A stretch of DNA of 64,000 nt from Nevskia sp. GTDB taxonomy: Bacteria; Pseudomonadota; Gammaproteobacteria; Nevskiales; Nevskiaceae. This document shows, piece by piece, positions 52,198 to 61,550 of this stretch; position 1 is the stretch's first letter; the number at the start of each line of letters is the position of its first letter. The notes below the pieces were generated by a model that saw only the letters and a list, made by a program, of their open reading frames with translations, ran no database searches and was not told the DNA's origin. Made by a program: the position numbers and the translations under genes. Location: assembly GCA_030694365.1 (NCBI GenBank), contig JAUXYM010000070.1, forward strand, positions 42,217 to 106,216, written 5' to 3'.

Positions 52198-53712
52198 ATG
52201 TCCAAGAAGCTGATCGTCAGTCGCCAGAGGGATCTCGACCAGGCCGTGACCTATGCCGAATGGCAGGAGATCGCGACTGAACTCGATCGTCTGGAAGGCG
52301 GCGATGCCTGGAAACAGGACGAAATGAGCGATGACTACGACTACCTGCTGATCAAGGAACGTCTGAACACGCTGCGCGAGCTGCGCAAATCCGGCGAAGT
52401 GCGGCAACTGGTGTTCCAGCTCGCCGAGGGCCTGCACGGCAACCTCGGCAACGTTGCCGATCCGGTGCTGTATTCCTACGCCCGGGTCGGCACCAAGCGG
52501 CTGGTCGAGGAGTACATCGAGGAATCGGCACGCTGCCTGGACTACGTCTGCGTCGGCGATTTCCCGGATTTCTCCAACGACGAGAAGATCCTGTTCTTCA
52601 AACGCACCGGCACCAGCTTCGGCCGCTCGGCACTCTTGCTGTCCGGCGGTGCCACCCTGGGCATGTTCCACCTCGGCGTGATCAAGGCGCTGTTCGAGCA
52701 CAACGTGCTGCCGCGGGTGATCTCGGGTTCGTCGGCCGGCGCGATCATCGCCGGCATGGTCGGCACTCGCACCGACGAGGAACTGCCGGCGATCTTCGAT
52801 CCCGAATCGATGAACCTGCAGGCCTTCCAGACGGTGAGCCTGCGTCAGGTGCTCAGCGGCCGGGCGCTGATGGACCCGTCCCGGCTGCGCGCCTGCCTGG
52901 AACGCAACATCGCGCCAACCAGCTTCGTCCAGGCATTCGAGCGCACCCGGCGCATTCTCGGCGTCACCGTGTCACCGGCCGAGGCGCATCAGTCGGCGCG
53001 CCTGCTGAACTACCTGACCGCGCCGAACGTCACCGTGCAGTCCTCGGTGCTGGCCTCTTGCGCAGTGCCCGGCGTGTTCCCGCCGGTGATGCTCGATTCG
53101 CTCGATTTCGACGGCATGAAGCACCCGTACATGCGCTCCAAGCGCTGGGTCGACGGCTCGATCGCCAACGATCTGCCGATGCTCAGGCTGGCCCGCCTGC
53201 ACAACGTCAACCACTACATCGTCAGCCAGACCAATCCGCATGTGGTGCCGTTCATGCGCGAAGCGAATCCGCAGCGGCGCACGGTCGGCGACGTGGTCCA
53301 GCACGTGGCGACCACCGCGACCCGCGACCTGCTCAAGGTGACCCGCAGCTACATGGGTTCGGCGGCTTCGGGACGGATCGTCGACATGCTCAACGACGTG
53401 CTCCAGCAGCGCTACAGCGGCGATATCAGCGTGTTCCCGCGCCAGTCGCCGACCCAGCTGATGCGGATGTTCTCGAACCCGTCGCCAACCGCGATCGCCA
53501 ACTTCATCCGCGACGGCGAACGCGCCACCTGGCCGAAGCTGGAACGCATCCGCCTGCAGACGCGCATCTCGCGCTCCTTCGAGGATTGCCTGTTCTGGCT
53601 CAAGGACCACGGCCTGCGCCGCGCGCTCAGCGATGGTCCGCGCAGCCGCAACCGTGGCGAACGGCTGAAGCTGGCGGCCGTTGACGGCCGCCGTACCGAC
53701 AGCCGCCCCTAG
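52198..53712 (+). CDS. DUF3336/patatin-like phospholipase
   Basis: A 504-residue protein with an N-terminal DUF3336 domain (about 1-135: ATELDRLEGGDAWKQDEMSD, LIKERLNTLRELRKSG) and a patatin domain. The oxyanion loop is LLLSGGATLGMFHLGVIKAL, the nucleophile Ser is in ISGSSAGAIIAGMVG, and the dyad Asp is in RWVDGSIANDLPMLRL. The combination is the same as in yeast-type triacylglycerol lipases and in many bacterial proteins. It may release fatty acids from storage or membrane lipids. Its neighbours mprF and acvB also act on membrane lipids, but it is transcribed divergently. Start ATG at 52198. Confidence 0.9.
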   Translation: MSKKLIVSRQRDLDQAVTYAEWQEIATELDRLEGGDAWKQDEMSDDYDYLLIKERLNTLRELRKSGEVRQLVFQLAEGLHGNLGNVADPVLYSYARVGTKRLVEEYIEESARCLDYVCVGDFPDFSNDEKILFFKRTGTSFGRSALLLSGGATLGMFHLGVIKALFEHNVLPRVISGSSAGAIIAGMVGTRTDEELPAIFDPESMNLQAFQTVSLRQVLSGRALMDPSRLRACLERNIAPTSFVQAFERTRRILGVTVSPAEAHQSARLLNYLTAPNVTVQSSVLASCAVPGVFPPVMLDSLDFDGMKHPYMRSKRWVDGSIANDLPMLRLARLHNVNHYIVSQTNPHVVPFMREANPQRRTVGDVVQHVATTATRDLLKVTRSYMGSAASGRIVDMLNDVLQQRYSGDISVFPRQSPTQLMRMFSNPSPTAIANFIRDGERATWPKLERIRLQTRISRSFEDCLFWLKDHGLRRALSDGPRSRNRGERLKLAAVDGRRTDSRP

Positions 53713-53741
53713 CCGGCCCCTGACAGGACAGCCCAGCCGCC

Positions 53742-54162
53742 ATGTGGACCCCCGAACGCCTGGCTGGGCTGCTGACCGACCAGGGCTTTCGTCTGCGCGG
53801 CGCGCAGGTGACCCGGATCGAAGCACTGACCGATGGCGCGTTCGCGCTGGCGCTGACCTTCCTGGTCATCGTCCAGCAGGAAATCCCGAAGAACTTCGAT
53901 GATCTGATGCTGGCGTTCCGGCAGACGCCGGTGTTCGCCGCGAGCTTCGCGATCCTGATCCTGTTCTGGGCCGCGCACGTCCGCTGGAGCCGGCGTTACG
54001 GGCTCGAAGACGGCCCGGCGATCGTGCTCAGCGCGCTGCTGGTGTTCACCATGCTGGTCTTCGTCATATCCCTTGAAGATCGTCTTCGGCGCCTTCTTCA
54101 GCTCGCTGAGCAACGGCTGGGTGCCGAGGTGGCCGACCAATGCTGAATGCGGCAGCAAATAG
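53742..54162 (+). pseudogene. TMEM175-type potassium channel gene, frameshifted and truncated
   Basis: The first frame gives the TMEM175 (DUF1211) signature FRLRGAQVTRIEALTDGAFA, a first TM segment and FWAAHVRWSRRYGLEDGPAI. After LLVFTMLVF the family continuation (YPLKIVFGAFFSSLSNGWVP) is found in another frame from about 54066. An extra A at about 54068 explains the shift. The second frame soon stops at 54160-54162, so the later TM segments are missing. A single-domain bacterial channel protein would be about 200 residues. This is therefore a broken gene. Confidence 0.75.
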
Positions 54163-54302
54163 CCGGGCACGTGATCAGTGGCACAGGTTATCGAGCAGCA
54201 ATCTGTAAAAATCGGGAACAACAGACACCTTCCGCAGACGGCCTGCACTAACCCCTCAGCGCTGATCCGCAAACATCCATCCAGAAAAGGATCTCGGACC
54301 CG

Positions 54303-54932
54303 GTGAATACGAACAAGGAATTGGTACCGGTGACCGCGCGCGGCGAAGCCACGCGCCGGAAACTGCTGGCGGCTGCAGAAGTGGAGATCGGCGAAAAAGG
54401 CTTCCATACCGCTTCGGTCAGTTCGATCACCACCCGCGCTGACGTCGGCCAAGGCACCTTCTACCTGTACTTCCATTCCAAGGACGAAATCTTCCTGACC
54501 CTGGTCGGCGATATCGGCCGCCGGCTGCGCAAGCACATGGCGCTGGCGATCGAAGGTTCGGAGAACCGCATGGTCGCCGAGCGGCGCGGCCTCGAAGCCT
54601 TCTTCGCGTTCGCCCAGGCGCATCCGGGCCTCTATCGCATCGTTCAGGAATCGCAGTTCGTCGATGAAACGGTGTTTCGCAGCTACTACGAGCGCCTGGC
54701 CCAGGGCTATGCCGCCGACCTCGCGGAAGCGACCGCGCGCGGCGAGCTGAGCCCGGGCGATCCGGTGGCGCGGGCCTGGTCGATCATGGGCATCGGCCAT
54801 TTCCTCGGCATGCGCTGGTGTCTGTGGCAAGGCGAGCGGCCGGGCCCGGCGCTGGTCGACGCGGTGATGGATTTCATCAGCCACGGCATTGCGCCGCGCG
54901 ATGCAAAATCCGGCGTTCTTTCCGGACCCTGA
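54303..54932 (+). CDS. TetR-family transcriptional regulator
   Basis: A 209-residue regulator starting with GTG at 54303. The N-terminal helix-turn-helix is classic TetR: RGEATRRKLLAAAEVEIGEK, GFHTASVSSITTRADVGQGT, FYLYFHSKDEIFLTL. The C-terminal ligand domain includes AFAQAHPGLYRIVQESQFVD and WSIMGIGHFLGMRWCLWQGE. The ligand is unknown. It lies between the broken TMEM175 gene and an SDR gene; regulators of this subtype often act on fatty-acid or xenobiotic genes, which is only suggestive here. Confidence 0.88.
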   Translation: MNTNKELVPVTARGEATRRKLLAAAEVEIGEKGFHTASVSSITTRADVGQGTFYLYFHSKDEIFLTLVGDIGRRLRKHMALAIEGSENRMVAERRGLEAFFAFAQAHPGLYRIVQESQFVDETVFRSYYERLAQGYAADLAEATARGELSPGDPVARAWSIMGIGHFLGMRWCLWQGERPGPALVDAVMDFISHGIAPRDAKSGVLSGP

Positions 54933-55092
54933 TCTCTCGCCAGCCGCCAATGCGGCGACGGCCGTAGCCACCGAACTGCGCCTGAGCGCCAGCCCCGACG
55001 CCGGCCCGTTCGTGCAGCCGACCGCCGTGACTCTGACCGCCAGTAAGCTTGCTGGCTGGCGTCATCGGCCTTAAGCCCCGACAATCCGCGCC

Positions 55093-55896
55093 ATGTCCGA
55101 ATCTTCCCGCAACACCATGAAGCCCCTCACTGTTCTGGTCACCGGCGCCAGCGCCGGTTTTGGCGCCGCGATCGCCCGCCGTTTCATTGCCGAAGGTCAT
55201 CGGGTGATCGCCGCCGCGCGCCGCATCGACAAGCTGGCCGCGCTGCGCACCGAACTCGGTGCCGCGCTGCTGCCGGTGACCCTCGATGTCACCGATCGCC
55301 AGGCGATCGAAGCCTTTGCTGCCAGCCTGCCGCCGGACTGGGCGGCAATCGACGTACTGGTCAACAACGCCGGCCTGGCGCTGGGCCTGGAACCGGCGCA
55401 TCAAGCCAGCCTTGAAGATTGGGAGCGGATGGTCGACACCAACATCAAGGGCCTGATGACGATGACCCGGACCATCCTGCCGGGCATGGTCGCCCGTGGT
55501 CGCGGCCACGTGATCAACCTCGGTTCGACGGCCGGCGAATGGCCCTATCCGGGCGGCAACACCTATGGTGCGACCAAGGCCTTCGTCCGCCAGTTCACCC
55601 TGAACCTGCGCGCCGATCTGGTCGGCACCGGCGTCCGCGCCACCGACATCGAACCGGGCCTCTGCGGCGGCACCGAGTTTTCGACCACCCGCTTCCACGG
55701 CGATCAGGCCAAATCCGACGCGGTATACGCCGGCACCGAGCCGCTGACCGCCGAGGACATTGCCGATGCCGTCTACTGGGTCGCCTCCCGTCCGGCGCAC
55801 GTCAACATCAACCTGCTGCAACTGATGCCGGAATGTCAGGCGATCGGGCCGCTGGCGATCAAACGCAATACTGTTTCCATGGCCGGAGCGAACTGA
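55093..55896 (+). CDS. ydfG: YdfG-like short-chain dehydrogenase
   Basis: A 267-residue classical SDR. The NADP-binding TGASAGFGAAIARRFIAEGH and HRVIAAARR are at the N-terminus; NNAG is in DVLVNNAGLALGLEPAHQ, the catalytic Ser in VINLGSTAGEWPYPGGN, and Tyr/Lys in TYGATKAFVRQF. The sequence EPGLCGGTEFS resembles the YdfG/NADP-dependent 3-hydroxy acid dehydrogenase group, which reduces malonic semialdehyde and oxidises L-allo-threonine or serine. ATG at 55093; an internal ATG at 55117 is also possible. It overlaps the next gene by one base (TGATG). Confidence 0.9.
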   Translation: MSESSRNTMKPLTVLVTGASAGFGAAIARRFIAEGHRVIAAARRIDKLAALRTELGAALLPVTLDVTDRQAIEAFAASLPPDWAAIDVLVNNAGLALGLEPAHQASLEDWERMVDTNIKGLMTMTRTILPGMVARGRGHVINLGSTAGEWPYPGGNTYGATKAFVRQFTLNLRADLVGTGVRATDIEPGLCGGTEFSTTRFHGDQAKSDAVYAGTEPLTAEDIADAVYWVASRPAHVNINLLQLMPECQAIGPLAIKRNTVSMAGAN

Positions 55897-56213
55897 TGGG
55901 CGCGTTCAAGGATTCCGGCGTCATCGTCATCGGCGAGGACGAGTACCACTGGCAGGTGCGCCACTGGATCGGCGGGCCGGTGAAGGGTGGCGGTGGCGGC
56001 TGCGGCGGCTTGTCGGTGACCGTATCGACCGATCCCGGCAAGCGCCGCGAGTTGCTGGTCGAATTCCCGTTCGTCGAATTCGGTCACGGCAAGCCGAAGT
56101 CCGAGGTTGGCTTCGCCAAGCGCCTGCAGGGCTGCATCGAAGCGGCGCTGGAAGAAGGCTGGCGAGCGAACTCGCGCGGCCGGCCGTGGATCCACGAGGC
56201 CGATCCGGCCTGA
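55896..56213 (+). CDS. Small conserved hypothetical protein
   Basis: A 105-residue protein of unknown function. Visible features are VIVIGEDEYHWQVRHWIGGP, a Gly-rich turn (VKGGGGGCGGLSVTV) and a C-terminal helix (KSEVGFAKRLQGCIEAALEE) ending in RGRPWIHEAD. No domain is recognised. It is translationally coupled to the SDR gene. The coding frame differs from the long shadow frame that covers the SDR gene; the ATG at 55896 is supported by the coupling. Confidence 0.65.
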   Translation: MGAFKDSGVIVIGEDEYHWQVRHWIGGPVKGGGGGCGGLSVTVSTDPGKRRELLVEFPFVEFGHGKPKSEVGFAKRLQGCIEAALEEGWRANSRGRPWIHEADPA

Positions 56214-56222
56214 GATAGCTGG

Positions 56223-56330
56223 TCTCCCTCCCCCGTTCACGGGGGAGGGCTGGGGAGGGGGCGCTTGACGGTAGCGCGGAAGTCAACCGCCCCCATCCCG
56301 GCCTTCCCCCGCAAGCGGGGGAAGGAGAAC
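56223..56330. repeat. R2 dispersed repeat
   Basis: About 108 bp: CTCCCTCCCCCGTTCACGGGGG, a spacer, and CCTTCCCCCGCAAGCGGGGGAAGG. Same layout as copies at 33763 and 38099. It lies between the hypothetical gene and argS. Confidence 0.85.
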
Positions 56331-56401
56331 AGCACCTCCTGCCCCGTACAATGCGCAATCCACCTTGAAGCCCGGCCACGCAGCCGGTTGAACGCGTCCC
56401 G

Positions 56402-58081
56402 ATGAAATCCCAACTGCAGGACCTGCTGCGCGCCGCTCTCACCATCGTGCTCGACGGCAGCGCCGTGCCGGCCCCGGCCGACATCCTCGTCGAACCGGCC
56501 AAGGACAAGAAGAACGGTGACTTCGCGACCAATCTGGCGCTGACTCTGGCCAAGCCGCTGGGCAAGCCGCCGCGTGCGGTGGCCGAAGCGATCGTCGCAG
56601 CACTTGCCCAAGGAGGCATCGTCGCCAAGGTCGAAATTGCCGGCCCTGGCTTCATCAATTTTTTCCTCGCTGCCGGCGCACTGCAGCAGGTGGTGGTCGA
56701 CATCCTCAACGCTGGCGCAGCCTTCGGCATCGATCGCTCGGGATCGAAGGGCAAGGCGATGGTCGAGTTCGTGTCGGCCAATCCGACCGGCCCGCTGCAC
56801 GTCGGCCACGGCCGCGGCGCGGCGGTCGGCGACTGCATGGCGCGAGTGCTCGATGCCGCCGGCTGGCAGGTGTCGAAGGAGTTCTATTACAACGATGCCG
56901 GCAACCAGATCGCCAACCTCGGCGTGTCGGTGCAGGCCCGCGCCAAGGGCATCAATCCCGGCGACGCCGGCTGGCCGGAAGACGGCTATCGCGGCGACTA
57001 CATCGCCGATGTCGCCACTTCGTATCTGGCCGGCGACACCGTTACCGCCGACGACCGCGCGGTGACCGCGAAGGCCGATGCCGAGGATCTCGACGCGATC
57101 CGCGCATTCGCCGTCGCCTATCTGCGCCGCGAGCAGGATCTCGATCTGCGCGCCTTCGGCGTCAAGTTTGATGTCTATTACCTGGAGTCCTCGCTGTACA
57201 CCGAGGGCAAGGTCGACAGCACGGTCACGGCACTGCAGGCCAGCGGTCACACCTACGAGCAGGACGATGCGCTGTGGCTGCGCACCACCGACTTCGGCGA
57301 TGACAAGGATCGCGTGATGCGCAAGCGCGAAGGCGGCTACACCTACTTCGTGCCGGACGTCGCCTATCACGTCAGCAAATGGCAGCGCGGTTTCGTGCGG
57401 GTGATCAACGAGCAGGGTGCCGATCATCACGGCACCATCGCCCGGGTTCGCGCCGGACTGCAGGCGATGGCCATCGGCATTCCGAAAGGCTGGCCGGAGT
57501 ACGTGCTGCACCAGATGGTCACGGTGATGCGCGCGGGCGAGGAAGTGAAGCTGTCGAAGCGCGCCGGTTCCTACGTGACCCTGCGCGATCTGATCGACGA
57601 AGTCGGCTGCGACGCGACGCGCTATTTCCTGGTCGCCCGCAAGAGCGATTCGCAGCTGATCTTCGACATCGATCTGGCCCGTGCTCAGACCAACGACAAC
57701 CCGGTCTATTACATCCAGTACGCGCATGCCCGCGTCTCGGCAGTGTTCCGTCAGCTCGGCGAGCGCGGTCTGAGCTATGACCAGGCGGCCGGCTTTGCGG
57801 CACTCGACCGTTTAAGCGAAGCCGACGCGGTAAGCCTCGTCGCGCTGCTTGGCCGCTTCCCGGAAACGGTGCAGGCCTCGGCGCAGAACCTGGAGCCGCA
57901 CATCATCGCCCAGTACCTGCGCGATCTGGCCGCCGCGTTCCACGGCTACTACCACGCAGTGCCGTTCCTGATCGACGACACCAGCCTGCGCAATGGCCGT
58001 CTCGCCTTGGCACTGGCGACCCAGCAGGTGCTGAAGAACGGCCTGGCGCTGCTCGGCGTCAGCGCGCCGGAGAAGATGTAA
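56402..58081 (+). CDS. argS: Arginyl-tRNA synthetase
   Basis: A 559-residue class I aminoacyl-tRNA synthetase that charges tRNA-Arg. The N-terminal additional domain contains [15 protein letters not shown]. The HIGH-type motif is in [20 protein letters not shown], followed by [31 protein letters not shown] (KMSKS-equivalent), [12 protein letters not shown] and [11 protein letters not shown]. The C-terminal anticodon-binding domain is complete. ATG at 56402. The stop overlaps the start of the SPOR-domain gene by one base, the common argS-ftsN-like arrangement. Confidence 0.97.
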   Translation: MKSQLQDLLRAALTIVLDGSAVPAPADILVEPAKDKKNGDFATNLALTLAKPLGKPPRAVAEAIVAALAQGGIVAKVEIAGPGFINFFLAAGALQQVVVDILNAGAAFGIDRSGSKGKAMVEFVSANPTGPLHVGHGRGAAVGDCMARVLDAAGWQVSKEFYYNDAGNQIANLGVSVQARAKGINPGDAGWPEDGYRGDYIADVATSYLAGDTVTADDRAVTAKADAEDLDAIRAFAVAYLRREQDLDLRAFGVKFDVYYLESSLYTEGKVDSTVTALQASGHTYEQDDALWLRTTDFGDDKDRVMRKREGGYTYFVPDVAYHVSKWQRGFVRVINEQGADHHGTIARVRAGLQAMAIGIPKGWPEYVLHQMVTVMRAGEEVKLSKRAGSYVTLRDLIDEVGCDATRYFLVARKSDSQLIFDIDLARAQTNDNPVYYIQYAHARVSAVFRQLGERGLSYDQAAGFAALDRLSEADAVSLVALLGRFPETVQASAQNLEPHIIAQYLRDLAAAFHGYYHAVPFLIDDTSLRNGRLALALATQQVLKNGLALLGVSAPEKM

Positions 58082-58788
58082 TGGCCAAGGACTACGCCAA
58101 ACCGCGCAACCCGAACGACAACCGCCAGCATCGCGGCGGTCCGGCCAGCCGCCGGCCGCCACCGCCTTCGCAGCGTGGCGGCAACGGCGCGCCGCAGATG
58201 CCGGGCTGGATCTGGTTGATCATCGGCCTGGCGATCGGGCTGGTGGTTGCCGCGTTCGCGTACATCGATCGTCCTTCGCATCAGACTGCGATCGGTTCGG
58301 CGGCAACGCCAGCCGCTGCGCCCGGCAAGGACGCCAGGGAGACCAATACCGCTACCGCCGCGAAACCCGGCGAGCCGCGCAAGGACGACCTGCCGGTGCC
58401 GGACAAGGTGCCGCCGCGCTACACCTTCTACAACGAGCTGCCGAAGATCGAAGTGACGATCCCGCGCGAATACTCGCGGCCGCCACCGGCCAACAGCAGC
58501 AAGCCGGCACCGGTGCCGCCGGCCGAGGTCAAGAAAGCGCTCGATGCACCGGGTGCCTATCTGGTGCAGGTCGGTGCCTACAAGTCACGCGAGGAAGCCG
58601 ACAAGCAGCGAGCCAGCCTGGCGCTGATCGGCTACGAATCGCGCATCGAACAGGTGACGCTGGACGAGCGCGACACCCGTTTCCGGGTCCGCATCGGCCC
58701 GCAGCCAACCCTGGCCGCCGCGCAGGCAGTGCTGACCAGGCTCGAAGGCAGCAACATCAAGGGCTTCCTGGTCAAGATCAAGGACTGA
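58081..58788 (+). CDS. SPOR-domain membrane protein, FtsN-like
   Basis: A 235-residue protein with a short basic cytoplasmic part, one TM segment (GWIWLIIGLAIGLVVAAFAY, about residues 41-60), a long Pro/Ala-rich linker, and a C-terminal SPOR domain (about 158-235: YLVQVGAYKSREEADKQRAS, then LTRLEGSNIKGFLVKIK). SPOR domains bind denuded peptidoglycan at the division septum. Position directly after argS is typical of FtsN-like proteins in gammaproteobacteria. Whether it carries the essential FtsN segment cannot be decided, so no symbol is given. Confidence 0.88.
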   Translation: MAKDYAKPRNPNDNRQHRGGPASRRPPPPSQRGGNGAPQMPGWIWLIIGLAIGLVVAAFAYIDRPSHQTAIGSAATPAAAPGKDARETNTATAAKPGEPRKDDLPVPDKVPPRYTFYNELPKIEVTIPREYSRPPPANSSKPAPVPPAEVKKALDAPGAYLVQVGAYKSREEADKQRASLALIGYESRIEQVTLDERDTRFRVRIGPQPTLAAAQAVLTRLEGSNIKGFLVKIKD

Positions 58789-58805
58789 AGCGTCTTTGCT
58801 CTGCT

Positions 58806-58887
58806 CGTCATTCCCGCGCAGGCGGGAATCCAGTTCTGATGCGGTGCGCTACGGCCAAACTGGATGCCCGCCTGCGCGGGCATGACG
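58806..58887. repeat. R1 double-hairpin core without arms
   Basis: Two hairpins (GTCATTCCCGCGCAGGCGGG and GCCCGCCTGCGCGGGCATGAC) as at 28668. The minus-strand SDR gene reads into it and takes its last codons from it. Confidence 0.82.
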
Positions 58888-59655
58888 GGCTTTTTTGCTC
58901 AAGCTCAGCCGCAACCCGCCATCGACCGGCAGGATCACGCCGTTCAGATAGCTAGCGCCCGGCCCGAGCAGAAAAGCGACAGCGCGAGCGATTTCTTCGG
59001 GCGCGCCGAGCCGCCCCATCGGGATGCGCGCCAGTTCCTCCGCCTGCTGGGCCGCGCTGAGCGCCGTCGATTCGGCCCACAGGATGTGGCCGGGCGCGAC
59101 GGCGTTGACGCGGACTCGCGGTGCCAGTTCGACGGCCAGCGTTTCGGTCAATGACCACAGCGCCGCTTTCGCCGCGTTGTACGGCGCGAAGCCGGGACGG
59201 GCATGGCGGGCCAGGGTGTCGAGGATGTTGACCACCGCCGCCTGCGCGCCGAACAGCGGCAGGCAGGCCTGGATCAGCAGCAACGGTGCCTTGAAGTTCG
59301 AGCTGATCAGCTCGTCGAACAGCGCCGGCGTGATCGCGCCGATCGGCGTGCGCCGATAGCCGGAAGCGTTGTTGACCAGCGCATCGAGCCGGCCCCAGCG
59401 GGCGTGGGCAGCCACCGCGAGCTGAGCGACGGCCGCATCGTCGGCGAGATCGGCGACCAGCACGGCGACGCTGTCTCCACGCTGGGCATTGAGCGCGGCC
59501 GCCAAGGCGTCCGCTTCGGCACGCGAGTTCCGACAATGGATGACGACATTCATGCCAGCCGCATGCAGGCGCTCGACGATCGCAGCACCCACCCGACGCG
59601 CGCCGCCGGTGACCAGCGCCACGCCTGCCAGCGCTTCCTTGTCCGCGTTTTGCAT
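58849..59655 (-). CDS. Pteridine reductase-like SDR (FolM type) with repeat-encoded tail
   Basis: A 268-residue SDR. The nucleotide loop is VALVTGGARRVGAAIVERLH, then NNASGYRRTPIGAIT and the active-site YNAAKAALWSL. The TGGARR start and the RNSRAEADALAAALN region resemble FolM/pteridine reductases that reduce dihydromonapterin or pterins. The natural end should be near VILPVDGGLRLSL. The last residues (about 255-268, KARHARAGGHPVWP) are translated from an R1 repeat and are likely an accidental extension. ATG at 59655. It is divergent from uppP. Confidence 0.85.
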   Translation of the reverse strand: MQNADKEALAGVALVTGGARRVGAAIVERLHAAGMNVVIHCRNSRAEADALAAALNAQRGDSVAVLVADLADDAAVAQLAVAAHARWGRLDALVNNASGYRRTPIGAITPALFDELISSNFKAPLLLIQACLPLFGAQAAVVNILDTLARHARPGFAPYNAAKAALWSLTETLAVELAPRVRVNAVAPGHILWAESTALSAAQQAEELARIPMGRLGAPEEIARAVAFLLGPGASYLNGVILPVDGGLRLSLSKKARHARAGGHPVWP

Positions 59656-59756
59656 GCTGGGTCCCGTATCCTGTGCGTCGCAGATCGGCTTTTTGCCGGC
59701 CCTGCATTATCGACCATCACTGCCGCCCATCCCTTCCAACTGGCTTCCGCGCTCCC

Positions 59757-60551
59757 GTGAACGATCTGCTGCAAGTCATCCTGCTTGGCATCATCGAAGG
59801 CATCACCGAATTCCTGCCGATTTCCTCGACCGGCCATCTGCTGCTCGCCGAGCAGCTGGGCCTCGGGCAGCGCTCGGATCTGTTCAATATCGTCATCCAG
59901 GCCGGCGCGATTCTCGCGGTCACGGTGATCTACTGGCGGCGGCTGTGGCAGCTGGCCACCGGGCTCGGCGAGGCCGACAACCGCGCCTATATCGGCAAGC
60001 TGGCGGTCGCCTTCCTGATCACCGTGGTGCTCGGCCTGACGGTCAAGAAGCTCGGCTTTTCACTGCCGGACGAGATCACCCCGATTGCGCTGGCGCTGGT
60101 GATCGGCGGCGTCTGGATGCTGGCCGCCGAGTGGCAGGCCGGACGCCGGCCATCACAGAACCAGATCCTGTGGACGGCGGCGATCATCGTCGGCGTGGCG
60201 CAGGTCGTTGCCGGCGTGTTTCCCGGCACCTCGCGTTCGGCGTCGACGATCTTCGCGGCGATGCTGGTCGGCGGCGCCAGCCGCGCGGCGGCCACCGAGT
60301 TCGCCTTCCTGGTCGGCATCCCGACCATGTACGCGGCCAGCGCCTATGAGCTGTACGGCGAGTTCAAGCACGGTGGCGAAGGTCACGAGGACTGGACGGC
60401 GGTGATCGTCGGCTTCGTGGTTTCGGCGGTCGTCGCCTTCATCGCCGTGACCTGGTTGCTGCGCTACATCCAGACTCACCGCTACACGGTATTCGCCTGG
60501 TATCGCATCGCGCTTGGCCTGGGCCTGCTCGGCTGGCTGGCGCTTCGCTAG
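59757..60551 (+). CDS. uppP: Undecaprenyl-diphosphatase
   Basis: A 264-residue inner-membrane enzyme that removes a phosphate from undecaprenyl pyrophosphate, recycling the carrier lipid for peptidoglycan and other polymers. It also gives bacitracin resistance. The catalytic segment GIIEGITEFLPISSTGHLLL opens the protein, and PGTSRSASTIFAAMLVG lies in the middle. About eight TM segments are visible. GTG at 59757 is used as the start because it immediately precedes NDLLQVILLG, the usual N-terminus; the longer upstream frame is not protein-like. Confidence 0.95.
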   Translation: MNDLLQVILLGIIEGITEFLPISSTGHLLLAEQLGLGQRSDLFNIVIQAGAILAVTVIYWRRLWQLATGLGEADNRAYIGKLAVAFLITVVLGLTVKKLGFSLPDEITPIALALVIGGVWMLAAEWQAGRRPSQNQILWTAAIIVGVAQVVAGVFPGTSRSASTIFAAMLVGGASRAAATEFAFLVGIPTMYAASAYELYGEFKHGGEGHEDWTAVIVGFVVSAVVAFIAVTWLLRYIQTHRYTVFAWYRIALGLGLLGWLALR

Positions 60552-60555
60552 CCCT

Positions 60556-61461
60556 TCAGGGCGGCAACAGGATATTCAGCAGCGGCGAGTGGCTGCCTTC
60601 GCCGGAGATGAACACCGAGCGGCCATCGGCGGCGATCGCACCGGCTTCGGCCTGGTGCAGCATCGGCGCATCGAGCACTTCGGGCGTGGTGGCGAACGTC
60701 TCCAGCCAGCCCTGCCCTGCACGACGCCGCCAGCGCAGCGTGTCCTTGTAGGTGACGACGATCGCGGTGCCGCCGTCGCGGGAAATATCCAGCGCGGTCG
60801 GCTGGCCGAAGAAGACGCTGCGGCCCGGATAGCTGACCAGATCAGTCATCGTCGGCCCGGTGATGCTGTGCACTTCGCCGAGTCGCTCGGCGACCGCAAC
60901 GCCGACCGGCGGTTTACGCTTCGGCAGCGGCAGGCGATACAGGTATTTCGGCTGGCCGCGCTTGCTGAGCAGGATGATGCTGCCATCGAGCGGATCGACG
61001 GCCACCGCCTCGCAGTCGTGCGGGCCGTTGTCATAGCGGAAATCGAGCTGCCAGAGCAGTTTCGGCTTGCCAATCCGGCCGGGATCGCTGACCGCGTACA
61101 AAGTCACCGCCTCGCGTTTCTCCTGGTTGTCGCCGGTATCGGCGATCAGCAACGCCGGCTTGCCCTGCCAGTCGAACGCGGCGATGTCTTCCCAGTCGAC
61201 CGCCCGAACCCCCGCGATGTGAACGCTGCCGAGGTCTTCGCCATGGATGCCGATGCGGTACAGATCCGGGCCAGCGCCGCTGTCGTTGTGGCCCCAGAGC
61301 AGGCCGGCATCGGCATGGGAAACCGCGAGGCCGCTGAGTTCATCGAGCGCCGGGTTGGCGATGCGCGGCGCATCCGGCTGCGACAGCAGCACACAGGAGT
61401 TCAGCAGCAGGCTGAGACCGAGCACCAGCCTCGGCAATGCGGAAACAGTCATCGGCAACAT
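60556..61461 (-). CDS. Probable lipoprotein with beta-propeller
   Basis: A 301-residue exported protein. The N-terminal hydrophobic stretch ends in LLLNSCVLL, a possible lipobox with Cys at about residue 23. The remainder resembles a beta-propeller: LDELSGLAVSHADAGLLWGH with NDSGAGPDLYRI, then DWEDIAAFDWQGKPALLIAD and TGDNQEKR, then HDCEAVAVDPLDGSIILLSK. Such sequences are annotated as SdiA-regulated or esterase-like, without proven function. It converges on uppP with a four-base gap. Confidence 0.7.
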   Translation of the reverse strand: MLPMTVSALPRLVLGLSLLLNSCVLLSQPDAPRIANPALDELSGLAVSHADAGLLWGHNDSGAGPDLYRIGIHGEDLGSVHIAGVRAVDWEDIAAFDWQGKPALLIADTGDNQEKREAVTLYAVSDPGRIGKPKLLWQLDFRYDNGPHDCEAVAVDPLDGSIILLSKRGQPKYLYRLPLPKRKPPVGVAVAERLGEVHSITGPTMTDLVSYPGRSVFFGQPTALDISRDGGTAIVVTYKDTLRWRRRAGQGWLETFATTPEVLDAPMLHQAEAGAIAADGRSVFISGEGSHSPLLNILLPP

Positions 61462-61525
61462 GCGTGAAAACGGGTGGACGGCATCATAGCGGCCATGAGT
61501 GAAGGCTCTGCGAAGTCGTCACCAA

Positions 61526-61550
61526 CAAAAAGCCCGGCCGGAGCCGGGCG
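61526..61550 (-). terminator. Terminator-like hairpin with no clear gene
   Basis: On the minus strand GCCCGGC and GCCGGGC form a stem followed by five Ts. There is no minus-strand gene directly upstream, so it may end an unseen small RNA, limit antisense transcription, or work as a bidirectional structure. Confidence 0.45.

Noticed and set aside
54901..55074. A 57-codon frame starting within the tetR end
   Set aside because: No ribosome site, no similarity I recognise, and an unusual Ala/Thr/Pro-rich composition; probably chance.
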